Of a DNA stretch of 64,000 nt, positions 9,113 through 18,583 are shown one piece after another (the stretch's first letter is position 1; each line of letters begins with the position of its first letter). The stretch is from assembly GCF_900142915.1 (NCBI RefSeq), contig NZ_FRCM01000011.1:1-64000 (forward strand), written 5' to 3'. The position numbers and the translations under genes are program-made. Below the pieces are notes generated by a model. It was not told the origin of the DNA. It saw only the letters and a list, made by a program, of their open reading frames with translations, and did not search any database. Origin of the DNA: Mucilaginibacter sp. OK098 (GTDB lineage: Bacteria; Bacteroidota; Bacteroidia; Sphingobacteriales; Sphingobacteriaceae).

Positions 9113-11227
9113 ATGAAAACTATTACCTGTTTATCCGCAGCTGTTTTAATTTGCAGCTTTGCCCTTGCCCAACAAATGAATCCAAAAACTATAGCTTACC
9201 CCGCAACCAAAAAGGTTGATACCGTTAATAATTATTTTGGTACCGAAGTGCCTGACCCTTATCGCTGGCTGGAAGATGACCGCGCTGCCGATACCAAAGC
9301 CTGGGTACAGGCCGAGAATAAGGTAACGCAGGATTACCTGGGCCAGATCCCCTATCGTGATGCCATGCATGCCCGCCTCAAGCAATTATGGAACTACGAA
9401 AAGTACAGCGCCCCCTTTAAGGAAGGCAAATACACCTATTTTTATAAGAATGATGGCCTGCAGAGCCAGTCGGTTTTGTGGCGACAGGTGGGCGATGGGG
9501 CTCCGGAGATTTTCCTTGATCCCAATAAATTCTCTGCCGATGGCACTACCTCTTTACAGGGAATTGATTTTACCAAAGATGGCAGCATGGCTGCTTACCA
9601 GCTATCAGAAGGCGGCAGCGACTGGCGCAAGGTGATTGTGATAAAAACTGCTGATAACAGCATGGTTGGCGATACGCTTATTGATATAAAATTTAGCGGG
9701 ATAGCCTGGAAAGGCAATGAAGGCTTTTATTATAGCAGTTATGATAAGCCAAAGGCTGGGAGCCAGCTGGCGGGGATAACGCAATACCACAAGCTGTTTT
9801 ACCACAAACTGGGCACCGCACAAAGCAGCGATGTGCTGATATTTGGGGGCGATAAAACACCGCGGCGCTACATTGGCGCGGGGCTGACCGAAGATGAACA
9901 CTTTTTAGTGATCTCGGCTGCCAAAGAAACCACCGGCAACGAACTTTACATCCAGGACCTTAGCAGCCCTAACAGCCTTATTATTAACGTGGTTGATAAT
10001 TTTGATAACCAGCACAGCGTACTGGGCAATGTGGGCAGCAAGCTGTATATTATTACCAATTTGTACGAGCCCAATTTTAAGATAGTTACCGTTGATGCAG
10101 CCGACCCAAAAACCAAAAACTGGAAAGATCTGGTCCCTGCAACCGGCAATGTGCTGAGCGCAACAACTGGCGGCGGAAAGATCTTTGCCGAATACCTTAA
10201 AGATGCTACCTCATTTGTGCAGCAGTATAATATGGACGGTAAATTGGAGCGCACCATTACCCTGGCATCAATAGGTACGGCAAGCGGTTTTGGCGCCAAG
10301 CTTAAGGAGAAGGAAACATATTATACTTTTACCAATTACGTTTATCCTGGAACTATTTTTAAATTGGATATTGCTACCGGCACATCAACAGTTTATAAAA
10401 AAAGCGGGGTACAGTTTAACCCTGAACAGTACGAAAGTAAGCAGGTCTTCTACAAATCAAAAGACGGTACTAAGATCCCGATGCTTATCACTTATAAAAA
10501 AGGAACCGTGATGAACGGTAAAAACCCATTATTGCTGTATGCCTATGGCGGCTTTGGCGTTAACCTTACCCCGGCCTTCAGTACATCAAACATTATACTG
10601 GTGGAACACGGCGGCATTTACGCGGTGCCTAACCTGCGCGGCGGTGGTGAATATGGCGAAAAGTGGCACAAGGCCGGCATAAAAATGAAAAAGCAAAATG
10701 TGTTTGATGATTTTATTGCCGCAGCAGAGTACCTCATCAAAAATAAATATACTTCTAAAGATTACCTGGCAATTTCGGGTGGATCAAACGGTGGCTTGCT
10801 GATAGGTGCCGTTATGACCCAGCGCCCCGACTTGTGCAAGGTTGCTTTACCGGCAGTTGGTGTTATGGATATGCTGCGCTACAACCAGTTTACCGCAGGT
10901 GCCGGGTGGAGCTATGATTATGGTACAGCACAAGACAATAAGGAGATGTTTGCGTATTTGTATAAATATTCACCTTATCATGCTTTAAAGCCCGCCAGCT
11001 ACCCTGCAACTATGGTTACTACTGCTGATCATGACGACCGCGTGGTACCAGCCCACTCGTTTAAATTTGCCGCACGGCTGCAGGAATATCAGAAAGGCCC
11101 GGCGCCAACCCTTATCCGCATTGAAACCAAGGCTGGTCACGGTGCTGGCCAAAGTACCGAACAAGTAATTAGCGGCCAAGTTGATAAATGGGCATTTATG
11201 TTTTGGAACATGGGTGTGAAGTTTTGA
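9113..11227 (+). CDS. Prolyl oligopeptidase family (S9A) peptidase, secreted
   Basis: Cleaves after proline in peptides, here outside the cytoplasm. From the ATG at 9113 the protein has 704 residues, beginning with a signal peptide that ends ALAQQ. An in-frame start at 8993 would place 40 non-signal-like residues in front, so the later ATG is chosen. PDPYRWLEDDRA starts the conserved N-terminal region, followed by a beta-propeller. The C-terminal alpha/beta-hydrolase part has GGSNGG (Ser nucleophile), DHDDRVVPAHS (Asp) and AGHGAG (His). Length and order match prolyl endopeptidases. Confidence 0.93.
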   Translation: MKTITCLSAAVLICSFALAQQMNPKTIAYPATKKVDTVNNYFGTEVPDPYRWLEDDRAADTKAWVQAENKVTQDYLGQIPYRDAMHARLKQLWNYEKYSAPFKEGKYTYFYKNDGLQSQSVLWRQVGDGAPEIFLDPNKFSADGTTSLQGIDFTKDGSMAAYQLSEGGSDWRKVIVIKTADNSMVGDTLIDIKFSGIAWKGNEGFYYSSYDKPKAGSQLAGITQYHKLFYHKLGTAQSSDVLIFGGDKTPRRYIGAGLTEDEHFLVISAAKETTGNELYIQDLSSPNSLIINVVDNFDNQHSVLGNVGSKLYIITNLYEPNFKIVTVDAADPKTKNWKDLVPATGNVLSATTGGGKIFAEYLKDATSFVQQYNMDGKLERTITLASIGTASGFGAKLKEKETYYTFTNYVYPGTIFKLDIATGTSTVYKKSGVQFNPEQYESKQVFYKSKDGTKIPMLITYKKGTVMNGKNPLLLYAYGGFGVNLTPAFSTSNIILVEHGGIYAVPNLRGGGEYGEKWHKAGIKMKKQNVFDDFIAAAEYLIKNKYTSKDYLAISGGSNGGLLIGAVMTQRPDLCKVALPAVGVMDMLRYNQFTAGAGWSYDYGTAQDNKEMFAYLYKYSPYHALKPASYPATMVTTADHDDRVVPAHSFKFAARLQEYQKGPAPTLIRIETKAGHGAGQSTEQVISGQVDKWAFMFWNMGVKF

Positions 11228-11403
11228 GGTTAGTGATTAGAGACTAGCGATCAGTAAGAATATATATTAGCGCCCTTGTTAGTGTTGTCCCCAACAAGTT
11301 GGATGAAGTATGTGGGGGGGTAAAAAGCACGGCGTGGTTTTCGGCAGGATAAGCACAGTGGGTGTCCTTGTTAGTGAATACAGCTATAAACCAATTATAA
11401 GTT

Positions 11404-12189
11404 ATGATAAAACTTAAAATATCACTTTTAACAGCATTTGTGATCTTGCTTTATGTTACCGGCGCATTTGCACAGGCTAAAAAAGATCTTAATATTGTAT
11501 TTATTGGCAACAGCATTACTTATGGTTCAGGCTTAAGTGATCCGGCAACGGAAGCGCCCCCGGTTATAGCGGTTAATTATTTAAAGCAGCAAAGTAATAT
11601 AGGGAAGGTTGAGTTTGTAAACCAGGGACACAGCGGCTATACAACGGTTGATTTTTTACCATCAACAAACGGGATATTTAAAGATGTTGAACAGGCAGCC
11701 AAAGCCTTTACCGATAAACAGGCGCTGCTGATATTCTCCGTTAAGCTGGGCACAAATGACAGCGCCATTGAAGGCCCGAGAGGGGCGCCCGTTTTCCCGG
11801 AAGTGTATTACCAAAATTTAAAGACCATTGCTGATAGTTTACTGAAAGAGTTTCCGGGCAGCATCGTTATTTTTCAGCATCCGGTATGGTACAGCCCCAA
11901 TACCTATAACGGTGCAAAATACCTTGCTGAGGGATTAGAACGCCTGCAAAATTACCTGCCGCAGATAGATCAACTGGTAGAAGACTATACCGCAACTTAT
12001 CCGAAGCGTGTTTTTGTAGGTGATACCAAGGCTTTCGATTACTTTAAAAAACATTCCCTTACCGATTTCCAGCCAGAGCAAGGTCACCAGGGCACATTTT
12101 ATCTGCATCCCAACCAGCAGGGCGCTGTAGCGTTAGGAAACTTTTGGGGCGAAGCGATAAATAAAGTATTAAAGAAAATAGGGAAATAA
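11404..12189 (+). CDS. Secreted SGNH/GDSL hydrolase
   Basis: A 261-residue exported esterase-like protein with a signal peptide of about 23 residues (ends AFAQ). Block I is FIGNSITYG with the nucleophile Ser37, block III is KLGTNDS with the Asn, and block V is LHPNQQG with the catalytic His. These hydrolases often remove acetyl or acyl groups from glycans; the substrate cannot be predicted here. It is flanked by repeat-rich spacers on both sides and appears monocistronic. Confidence 0.85.
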   Translation: MIKLKISLLTAFVILLYVTGAFAQAKKDLNIVFIGNSITYGSGLSDPATEAPPVIAVNYLKQQSNIGKVEFVNQGHSGYTTVDFLPSTNGIFKDVEQAAKAFTDKQALLIFSVKLGTNDSAIEGPRGAPVFPEVYYQNLKTIADSLLKEFPGSIVIFQHPVWYSPNTYNGAKYLAEGLERLQNYLPQIDQLVEDYTATYPKRVFVGDTKAFDYFKKHSLTDFQPEQGHQGTFYLHPNQQGAVALGNFWGEAINKVLKKIGK

Positions 12190-12489
12190 AATCAATTTTA
12201 ATGAGATGGTAAACCAGGCGTCATTACAATGGCAGAGGGGTAAGTAATTTTTTTTACTAAAAACAAAACGCGATGCTTGCTGTTGATGGTAGCGTTGCAG
12301 CAGCATTGATTTTAGATCTATAATACTTCAGATAATATTAAAATGATTTTTTAATCAGAGGGCGGAGTAACCATCCGCCCCCTGAAGGGGAGTTTCGCCT
12401 CAAATTTTTCGGGATTGAAAAATGTTAGTTAAGGAGGCAAGAAGCTATTCAAAAAACTCCCCCTTCAAGGGGGTAAGACGGCTATAGCG
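12190..12489. other. Intergenic stretch between convergent genes
   Basis: 300 bases with no gene. It contains a pair of GC-rich short inverted segments (CCCCCTGAAGGGG near 12379 and CTCCCCCTTCAAGGGGG near 12461), a word type also seen near 24890, 36615 and 58905. It probably includes the ends of both convergent transcripts, but no classical terminator is evident. Confidence 0.45.
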
Positions 12490-13725
12490 TTATTTTGTTG
12501 GATCGTTCACTGTACCCATAAATATAATGAGGCCGCTGCTCATTTCCCTTATTGCAAATATAAAAGGATGATTAATAGCAACCGTTTGTGGTATAATAAC
12601 ATCTGTTGGAACTATACCCACTAGTGTTACTGCCGCCGCAGTAGTACCGCTTTCATCAATTTCAACAAAAGCTTTATGTTTAACCTCGCTTATTTGCAGG
12701 TTACCGCTTGTGCTTATTAACGAAAAATCGGCCTGATCAGTAAAAGCAATTCCCATACCTAAATTTGTCAGTGCGTTGTTTAGCGTTACGCTGTAACTAA
12801 ATTTAAATTTTGGCAATGATATTTCGCTGTTTAAAGGTACTAACTTTTGTGTTAAGTTTTGCCATTTTACTGAATCTAATCCGGCTATTACATCTTTAAG
12901 CGGCGTACCGTCTGTCGGCATGATAATAACCATACTGAATTTCCTGTCAGAATAGGGCAACTCAAAAATATTCAGCCCCCCTTCGGCGTAATAATTATAG
13001 TCATTTGTGCCAGTCATAAAACTGGTTGTTACCTGGCTGCCATCAGATTTATAAAATGGCTTTGGCTGGGTTTTAGCCGGGTCGAATTTTTGATTCCAGC
13101 TGCTTTTAAAATAAATGGCATTTACCAGGTACATAACGACTTGCTTGTCTATCGCATCAATAATGGTTTGTATTTTCCCGTTAGTATTATCATTCACCCA
13201 ATTGTTAATGGTATTTACCGATGATTGGCTGTTAAAATCAAGTGCCTGCACTTGGGCATGAAAATTATCGGTATTGGTTTTTAAAAATTGAGGCAGCACA
13301 TCAAAGCCCTGCCTGTACCAAATGGAATTTGCTATTTTAAGTGTAGTATTAGGGTTAAGCAGCGGTAAGTTGGTAATAAGGTTGTTGTAATAATTGTTTA
13401 CCTGTTGCTGTGTAAGACCGGCAAAGTTCAATGTATTCCGTATAGCATCAAGCGTTTGGCCGTTAGCGCCATTACTGGTCATCCCAAGGGCAAAACTCAC
13501 GCTTAAGGGCGATACAAACAGGTTGGCATTTGAAGTATTTGCGCCGCTTAGGTTTTTAAACAGTTTTAAGGAAAACACATTGTCCGCTGTAACTTTTTGT
13601 TCCTCGAAAGATGAAAGTACCAGGCTCTTTCCCTTAAGCAGGGGTGTGATATTGTTTTTTTTGCAGGAAGCAATAACAATTATCAAAAAGCTTAATAATA
13701 ACAGCGAAGTTTTGTGTTTTACCAT
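12490..13725 (-). CDS. Serpin (serine peptidase inhibitor), lipoprotein
   Basis: A 411-residue serpin tethered by a lipobox (IVIASC, Cys21, then Lys-Lys). Diagnostic segments are NLFVSPLSVSFALGM near 68, VNAIYFKSSW near 201, HKAFVEIDESGTTAAA near 350 and NHPFIFAIRE near 385. The hinge ESGTTAAA has the small residues needed for loop insertion, so it is probably inhibitory. Ungapped comparison with alpha-1-antitrypsin places P1 at Thr374 (VPT-D), which is tentative. Serpins are patchy in bacteria; in Bacteroidota they can protect against host or competitor peptidases, or against the cell's own. Several secreted peptidases lie nearby. Confidence 0.93.
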   Translation of the reverse strand: MVKHKTSLLLLSFLIIVIASCKKNNITPLLKGKSLVLSSFEEQKVTADNVFSLKLFKNLSGANTSNANLFVSPLSVSFALGMTSNGANGQTLDAIRNTLNFAGLTQQQVNNYYNNLITNLPLLNPNTTLKIANSIWYRQGFDVLPQFLKTNTDNFHAQVQALDFNSQSSVNTINNWVNDNTNGKIQTIIDAIDKQVVMYLVNAIYFKSSWNQKFDPAKTQPKPFYKSDGSQVTTSFMTGTNDYNYYAEGGLNIFELPYSDRKFSMVIIMPTDGTPLKDVIAGLDSVKWQNLTQKLVPLNSEISLPKFKFSYSVTLNNALTNLGMGIAFTDQADFSLISTSGNLQISEVKHKAFVEIDESGTTAAAVTLVGIVPTDVIIPQTVAINHPFIFAIREMSSGLIIFMGTVNDPTK

Positions 13726-13840
13726 TATATAACAATAAGGAGCAATTAATTTATTTTCACCTGGTTATTAAGTATTACGGAGATAGATTGGTAAGTGATA
13801 CAGGGGGATACAAAAAATTAATTTCGAATAATGAATTTTG

Positions 13841-13878
13841 AATATCGAACAACGAAGTTTACTTCATCATTCGATATT
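13841..13878. repeat. GAATATCGAAC / CATTCGATATT inverted repeat
   Basis: An imperfect inverted repeat in the gap between the serpin and the glycosyltransferase. The same ACTTCATCATTCG word occurs in the terminator at 27679-27725 and in one arm at about 9037-9055. Confidence 0.5.
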
Positions 13879-13918
13879 TAAAAATCAGATCCTTATTTTA
13901 AGGATATAGAGCACTAAC

Positions 13919-15589
13919 CTATTCCACTTCAACAACAACCATGGCTGTCAGTTCCTTCTCCCTTGTTTTTTTGTTTAAAAAAGGGAGCCCGATCCGCGTA
14001 ACCCAATAGCGCTGAAATGTTGCTAGTGTTTGGGTGTGCAGGCCTTTGGCATTTAGTCCTTTTACTGCTTCGGCCTCGGTGTATAACAAAAATGGGGGTG
14101 CCGGGTGACTAAGTTTCCCATCCGCATTAAAAGCAAAAACGGGCTTATTACTGTAAAACTCAAAAGGGGTAGAGTTATCATCTATAACCGCGGCAACAGG
14201 CAGGTTCCGCGGGTTATGATCATTTATCCATATAGAAGCTTCGCTGCTTGTTTGGTAGTGCATTAATGATGGATAAAAAGAAAGGTTAAGGTACAGGTTA
14301 ACAATAAATGAAACCAGCAGGGTGCGGAGTGCGATTTTTTGATACCCGTGGATCCTGATAAACCTTGAAAAAAACAAAAGCATTATTAAAAGCATCAACA
14401 GGGTTAAAGCTGTGAACCAGCTAAATACTTGGGGCCTGAAAAAATAATGGAGAGCAGCTATCAGCAACAACATAAGGCTAATAACAACATTTTGTGTAAT
14501 GGCAATTGCAAGAATAGATTTTTTGCCTGATAGGTAGTTAAGGTACTGCGCCGTAATAATGGCAAAAAACGGGAACACGATATTTAAATAATGCGGTAGC
14601 TGAAACCCTGATGCCGAAAATAGCAGGAAGGTAAGCAGCGCCCCGCTAATGCAATACCATTCCTTAGCCTGTGCATATTTAAAGCCCTTTTTTATAAACT
14701 GGAAAACAGCCACAAACATAATAAGCGACCATGGCAAGAAGGCCCAAAGAGCGGTATGTACAAAAAACAAAAGATCGCCGTGGCCTTTTATGGGGCCGGT
14801 GTTAAAGAAGCGGCCAAACTGGCTATCCCAAAAGAAAAAACGGATCCCTGATACGCCTTTTTGTCCAAAAATAACCTTTTCGGGATGAAGGTCAAATTGC
14901 TGATTAAGGCACCAAAGCTCGGGCAGGATAAATATAAAAATTAACACCGCTGCTATTAGCCAGCGTAAGTTAAACAAAGACCGCCACTGCCTGGTAAAGA
15001 TAAATTGCCCTGCTATGGCACCGCCAATTGGCACCAGGGCAAACATGCCTTTGGTCATAATAGCGCAGGCGGTGAAAATGCAGCCAGTAAGCAGTTGCCA
15101 AAAGCTATTATTAGTATGGGCTTTATAAAAATGATAAACGGCGGCAATAATAAGCCCGGTTAAATAAGGCTCGGCGCGCACATCGTTATTTGATAATACA
15201 ATATGCTGGGCGGTGAGCAATATCAGTACGCTCCACAAAGCAATTTGCTTGTTGTACAATTCTTTGGCCAGCAGCCAGGTATAATAAGCCCCCATCATTA
15301 AAAACAGGATGCCAGGTAGTTTATAGGCCCAGGTAGTAAACCCGAACAACTTAAAGGAAAGCGCGGTTATCCAAAACGGAAAATGGGGCTTATCAAGCCA
15401 GTCGGCGCCATGATAAATAAGCTGTACAAAATCATTGCGCTGAACCATTGTTTTGGAAATAAGCGCATAGATGGTAGCGTCAACACCCTGGATAGGGATA
15501 AACAAGCCGCTAAAATTTATTAAAACAGCCAAGCCGGTAAAAAGGTAAAGCAATTTATTTTGGGCTGGTGTTGGGCTTTCGTCTGTCAT
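13919..15589 (-). CDS. Integral membrane glycosyltransferase, ArnT/PMT family (GT39/GT83-like)
   Basis: A 556-residue polytopic membrane protein with roughly a dozen hydrophobic segments. An early luminal loop between the first two segments carries GVDATIYALISKTM and then GADWLDKPHFPFWI, matching the acidic first loop of ArnT-like enzymes that transfer sugars from polyprenyl phosphates. LSNNDVRAEPYLTGLI corresponds to the next conserved loop. The C-terminal ~120 residues are soluble and outside the membrane. It probably glycosylates lipid A or another envelope component; the acceptor is unknown. Confidence 0.85.
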   Translation of the reverse strand: MTDESPTPAQNKLLYLFTGLAVLINFSGLFIPIQGVDATIYALISKTMVQRNDFVQLIYHGADWLDKPHFPFWITALSFKLFGFTTWAYKLPGILFLMMGAYYTWLLAKELYNKQIALWSVLILLTAQHIVLSNNDVRAEPYLTGLIIAAVYHFYKAHTNNSFWQLLTGCIFTACAIMTKGMFALVPIGGAIAGQFIFTRQWRSLFNLRWLIAAVLIFIFILPELWCLNQQFDLHPEKVIFGQKGVSGIRFFFWDSQFGRFFNTGPIKGHGDLLFFVHTALWAFLPWSLIMFVAVFQFIKKGFKYAQAKEWYCISGALLTFLLFSASGFQLPHYLNIVFPFFAIITAQYLNYLSGKKSILAIAITQNVVISLMLLLIAALHYFFRPQVFSWFTALTLLMLLIMLLFFSRFIRIHGYQKIALRTLLVSFIVNLYLNLSFYPSLMHYQTSSEASIWINDHNPRNLPVAAVIDDNSTPFEFYSNKPVFAFNADGKLSHPAPPFLLYTEAEAVKGLNAKGLHTQTLATFQRYWVTRIGLPFLNKKTREKELTAMVVVEVE

Positions 15590-15651
15590 AGCTAAGGGTG
15601 CATAAAGGTAAAGAGATTTTGGGTAAATGTTTTATCTTAAAGCTAAAAGTG

Positions 15652-15759
15652 GGCTGTCATGCTGAGGCACTCGAAGCATGCGGGCAAAGGCCTAAGCACC
15701 ATGCTTAGCAAGCGGACTGGCCACTGCGCTCATGCTTCGAGTGCCTCAGCATGACAGCC
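15652..15759. mobile_element. Inverted-repeat element with perfect 29-bp ends
   Basis: The ends 15652-15680 and 15731-15759 are perfect reverse complements over 29 bases (GGCTGTCATGCTGAGGCACT...). The 50-base centre holds the small palindrome GCCTAAGCAC/ATGCTTAGC. It lies between divergent genes, so it is not a terminator for either. It looks like a short non-autonomous mobile or REP-type element. Confidence 0.75.
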
Positions 15760-15852
15760 TTTTTTAACGGGTATATCAACATTTTTACACTAAATATATA
15801 AGGTTAAGCAATATATCCCCGATATTGAAACACAAACCAACTAACCTTAATT

Positions 15853-16719
15853 ATGAAAAGATCCTTCATACTGTTGATCCTTGTATTGCTGCTTTGCACG
15901 GGCCTGTTATCAGCGCAAACGGGTAAGGTTTATGACAATCTTTCACTGCCCAGCAAAATATTAAAAAGCGACCGCAAATATGCCGTTTACCTGCCACCTG
16001 GTTATGAAACATCTGATCGCAGCTATCCAATCTTATACCTGCTGCACGGCAGCGGTGATGACCAAACCGGCTGGGTGCAATTTGGCGAAGTATTAAACAT
16101 AACCGACAAAGCAATAGCCGATGGCATAGCTACCCCCATGATTATTGTAATGCCCGATGGCAATACAGGCAGGCGTGGTTATTTTAACGATATAAAAGGC
16201 GACTGGAATTATGAGGATTTCTTTTTTAAGGAGCTGGTGCCCTTTGTTGAAAAGAAATACCGCGTAAAAAGCGATAAACGCTTCCGTGCTATTTCAGGCC
16301 TGTCCATGGGTGGTGGCGGCACTTTTATGTATGCCCTGCATCACCCTGAAATGTTTTCATCCGCTTGTCCGCTCAGCGCATCGGTTGGGCCGCTAACTTT
16401 AGATGATGCCCGCACCTCCATCACCAAAAACAACCCCGGTATTGCTGATTCGCTGATCGTAAATTATTATAACCAGCACAGTGCTATAGCATTAATAAAT
16501 AATATGCCCGACAGCCAGAAGAAAGCAGTGCGCTGGTATATTGATGATGGTGATGACGATTTTTTGTACGAAGGTAACTGCCTGGTGCATATCGCCATGC
16601 GCAAAAAAGAGATCCCGCACGAGTTCCGCATCCGTGATGGCGCTCATACATGGACCTACTGGCGTGCATCATTGCCAAGCGTACTTGAGTTTGTATCGCA
16701 GGCATTTCATCAGTATTAA
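15853..16719 (+). CDS. Secreted alpha/beta-hydrolase esterase (esterase D / CE1-like)
   Basis: A 288-residue exported esterase with a signal peptide of about 21 residues (LLSAQ). The fold markers are YLLHGSGDD near 63 (oxyanion region), GLSMGG with nucleophile Ser151, and DGAHTWTYWRASLPS with the catalytic His near the C-terminus. Its closest general resemblance is to S-formylglutathione hydrolase/feruloyl and acetyl-xylan esterases of CE1. The secretion signal favours a carbohydrate-ester substrate. It is followed after 107 bases by the metallo-hydrolase gene. Confidence 0.85.
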   Translation: MKRSFILLILVLLLCTGLLSAQTGKVYDNLSLPSKILKSDRKYAVYLPPGYETSDRSYPILYLLHGSGDDQTGWVQFGEVLNITDKAIADGIATPMIIVMPDGNTGRRGYFNDIKGDWNYEDFFFKELVPFVEKKYRVKSDKRFRAISGLSMGGGGTFMYALHHPEMFSSACPLSASVGPLTLDDARTSITKNNPGIADSLIVNYYNQHSAIALINNMPDSQKKAVRWYIDDGDDDFLYEGNCLVHIAMRKKEIPHEFRIRDGAHTWTYWRASLPSVLEFVSQAFHQY

Positions 16720-16826
16720 ATTGAGATGCAGGCAACCGGAATAGAAAGAATGACGTTGTTATTTGTAATTGTTTATCTCTAATTTTAACTAATCTCTGAT
16801 TAACCAACCTCTAATCTCTAACACCC

Positions 16827-17723
16827 ATGGAACGCCGTCAATTTTTAAGAAACACCGCATTAACAGCAGGTTCGCTTGCATTATTAGGCCGAAAAAGCTT
16901 TGCAGCCCTGCTGGCCGACCCTGCTTACCAGTTTAAGCCCCTGCGCAATAACGTAGGCATGTTTGCCGAACAGGGCGGTACCATTGCCTGGCTGATAAAT
17001 AAAGAAGGTATTGTTGTTGTAGATGCTGAATTTCCTGATCCGGCAAAGCACCTGATAGCCGAGTTAAAAAAACAATCCGATCTGCCTTTTGAGTGGCTGA
17101 TAAATACCCATCACCATGGCGACCATACCAGCGGCAATATCTCATTCAAGGGCATCGCAAAAAATGTGGCTGCGCATACCAATTCGCTGGCCAATCAAAA
17201 AGCGGTTGCAATAAAAAATAACAAGGAAGATCAGCAGTTGTACCCTGATACTACTTTTACCGATACCTGGAAGATAAAGGTTGGCGATGAGCATATTACT
17301 GCTCATTACTTTGGCACCGGCCACACCAATGGCGATGCCATGATCCACTTTGAAAATGCAAACATCGTGCACGCCGGCGACCTGGTATTTAACCGCCGTT
17401 ACCCATTTGTTGATAACAGCGCCGGGGCATCAGTAAAGCATTGGCCAATAGCTTTGGAGCAGGCAACAAAAAAGTTTGATAAAAACACCATGTTTGTGTT
17501 CGGGCATGCTTTTGATCCGCAAAAGGTGATTGGTACCATGGAAGATGTTAAAGCCATGCAGGATTTTATGGAGAAGCTGGAAGCCTATGTTGCCGGCGCG
17601 AATAAAGCAGGTAAAACAAAGGATGAGATCTTACAGGCAACTTCTATCCCCGGTGTAACTGAATGGCAGGGAGATGGCATTCAGCGCGGCATTCAGGCTG
17701 CTTATGAGGAATTAACAACATAG
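16827..17723 (+). CDS. Tat-exported metallo-beta-lactamase-fold hydrolase
   Basis: A 298-residue MBL-fold protein. The N-terminus MERRQFLRNTALTAGSLALL is a twin-arginine signal. THHHGDH at residues 94-100 is the zinc-binding HxHxDH; GTGHTNGDAMI supplies the next His, and NIVHAGDLVF the bridging Asp. FVFGHAFDP carries the final His. The motif set is like SoxH/quinoprotein-relay-type MBL proteins rather than a proven beta-lactamase. The substrate is unknown. It may be co-transcribed with the preceding esterase or following gene, but the spacers (107 and 81 bases) are repeat-like. Confidence 0.85.
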   Translation: MERRQFLRNTALTAGSLALLGRKSFAALLADPAYQFKPLRNNVGMFAEQGGTIAWLINKEGIVVVDAEFPDPAKHLIAELKKQSDLPFEWLINTHHHGDHTSGNISFKGIAKNVAAHTNSLANQKAVAIKNNKEDQQLYPDTTFTDTWKIKVGDEHITAHYFGTGHTNGDAMIHFENANIVHAGDLVFNRRYPFVDNSAGASVKHWPIALEQATKKFDKNTMFVFGHAFDPQKVIGTMEDVKAMQDFMEKLEAYVAGANKAGKTKDEILQATSIPGVTEWQGDGIQRGIQAAYEELTT

Positions 17724-17724
17724 A

Positions 17725-17786
17725 TACACTAATTTCACGAATTAAGCACACAAGGTTGAAATTCGATTCAATTCGTGTTAATTTGT
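17725..17786. repeat. CACGAATT/AATTCGTG repeat, copy 1
   Basis: An imperfect inverted repeat made of ACACTAATTTCACGAATT on the left and CAATTCGTGTTAATTTGT on the right. The same words recur near 51648, 52772, 53716 and 57395. Confidence 0.6.
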
Positions 17787-17804
17787 AACTTAAATAAATA
17801 ACAC

Positions 17805-18518
17805 ATGAAATTTTTACCAGCTCTGCTGTTTCTTGCCTTTTTTATCCCGTTAAATAAAAACTCAAATTCAAAAGAGGTTTTAACCAGTATGTATAAAAAG
17901 TATCATGGCACCTGGCATCAATCGCTGAAGTTTAACCAAACTACGGAGCGTTTCAGAAATGATAGTTTGATTAAAACAGATACCTGGTACGAAACCATTG
18001 TGTACCCTGATCTGCTGCGGATTGATATCGGCTCAGAAAAAAGCCCCAACGGCATCCTGTTCAGGCATGATTCAACCTATGTGTTTCGGAATAATAAGAT
18101 AGTTAGGGGAGTGAAAGACGAGAACGAACTGATATTTTTCCTTGGCGGGATGTATTTTAAAACATTCGACCAGGTGCTGGTTCATTTTGCAGAGTTGCAT
18201 TATGATCTTTCAAAGTTTCATACCTCAACCTGGAAAGGCAAACCTGTTTATGTTTTAGGGGCCGATAAAGATAATGATAAGGTGAACCAGCGTTGGATTG
18301 ACCAGGAAAAAATGGTAGCCGTGCGATTTATAAAGTATGATAAGGACACCAAAGAAGAAGGCACTTTTGAAGATCAGTTAGCCCTTAAAGGCGCCTGGAG
18401 CGAAACCAAATGCAAGTTTTACATAAACGACAAGCTGCTGCAAACAGAAACCTATCATAATTTAGTTGCCGGCGAGCCGGTTGATATGGGCATTTTTGAA
18501 CCCGGGTTGTTGAAATAA
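17805..18518 (+). CDS. Exported protein of unknown function, LolA-like beta-strand pattern
   Basis: A 237-residue protein with a short hydrophobic N-terminus (FLPALLFLAFFIP), probably a signal peptide. The body alternates polar/hydrophobic strands with many Asp/Lys residues (WYETIVYPDLLRIDIG, KGKPVYVLGADKDNDKV). That layout and SKEVLTSMYKKY at the start resemble outer-membrane lipoprotein-sorting (LolA-like) domains, but no diagnostic motif is visible and the function is not assigned. Confidence 0.6.
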   Translation: MKFLPALLFLAFFIPLNKNSNSKEVLTSMYKKYHGTWHQSLKFNQTTERFRNDSLIKTDTWYETIVYPDLLRIDIGSEKSPNGILFRHDSTYVFRNNKIVRGVKDENELIFFLGGMYFKTFDQVLVHFAELHYDLSKFHTSTWKGKPVYVLGADKDNDKVNQRWIDQEKMVAVRFIKYDKDTKEEGTFEDQLALKGAWSETKCKFYINDKLLQTETYHNLVAGEPVDMGIFEPGLLK

Positions 18519-18583
18519 ACCGTTGATTTTTTTGATTAAAGGATTCCGCAGATCAAAAGGCCGACAATTGCTGAGTACGATTT

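Noticed and set aside
15652..15759. Terminator hairpin followed by TTTTTT
   Set aside because: The adjoining genes point away on both sides, so no transcript would end there; the arms are too long for a simple terminator.
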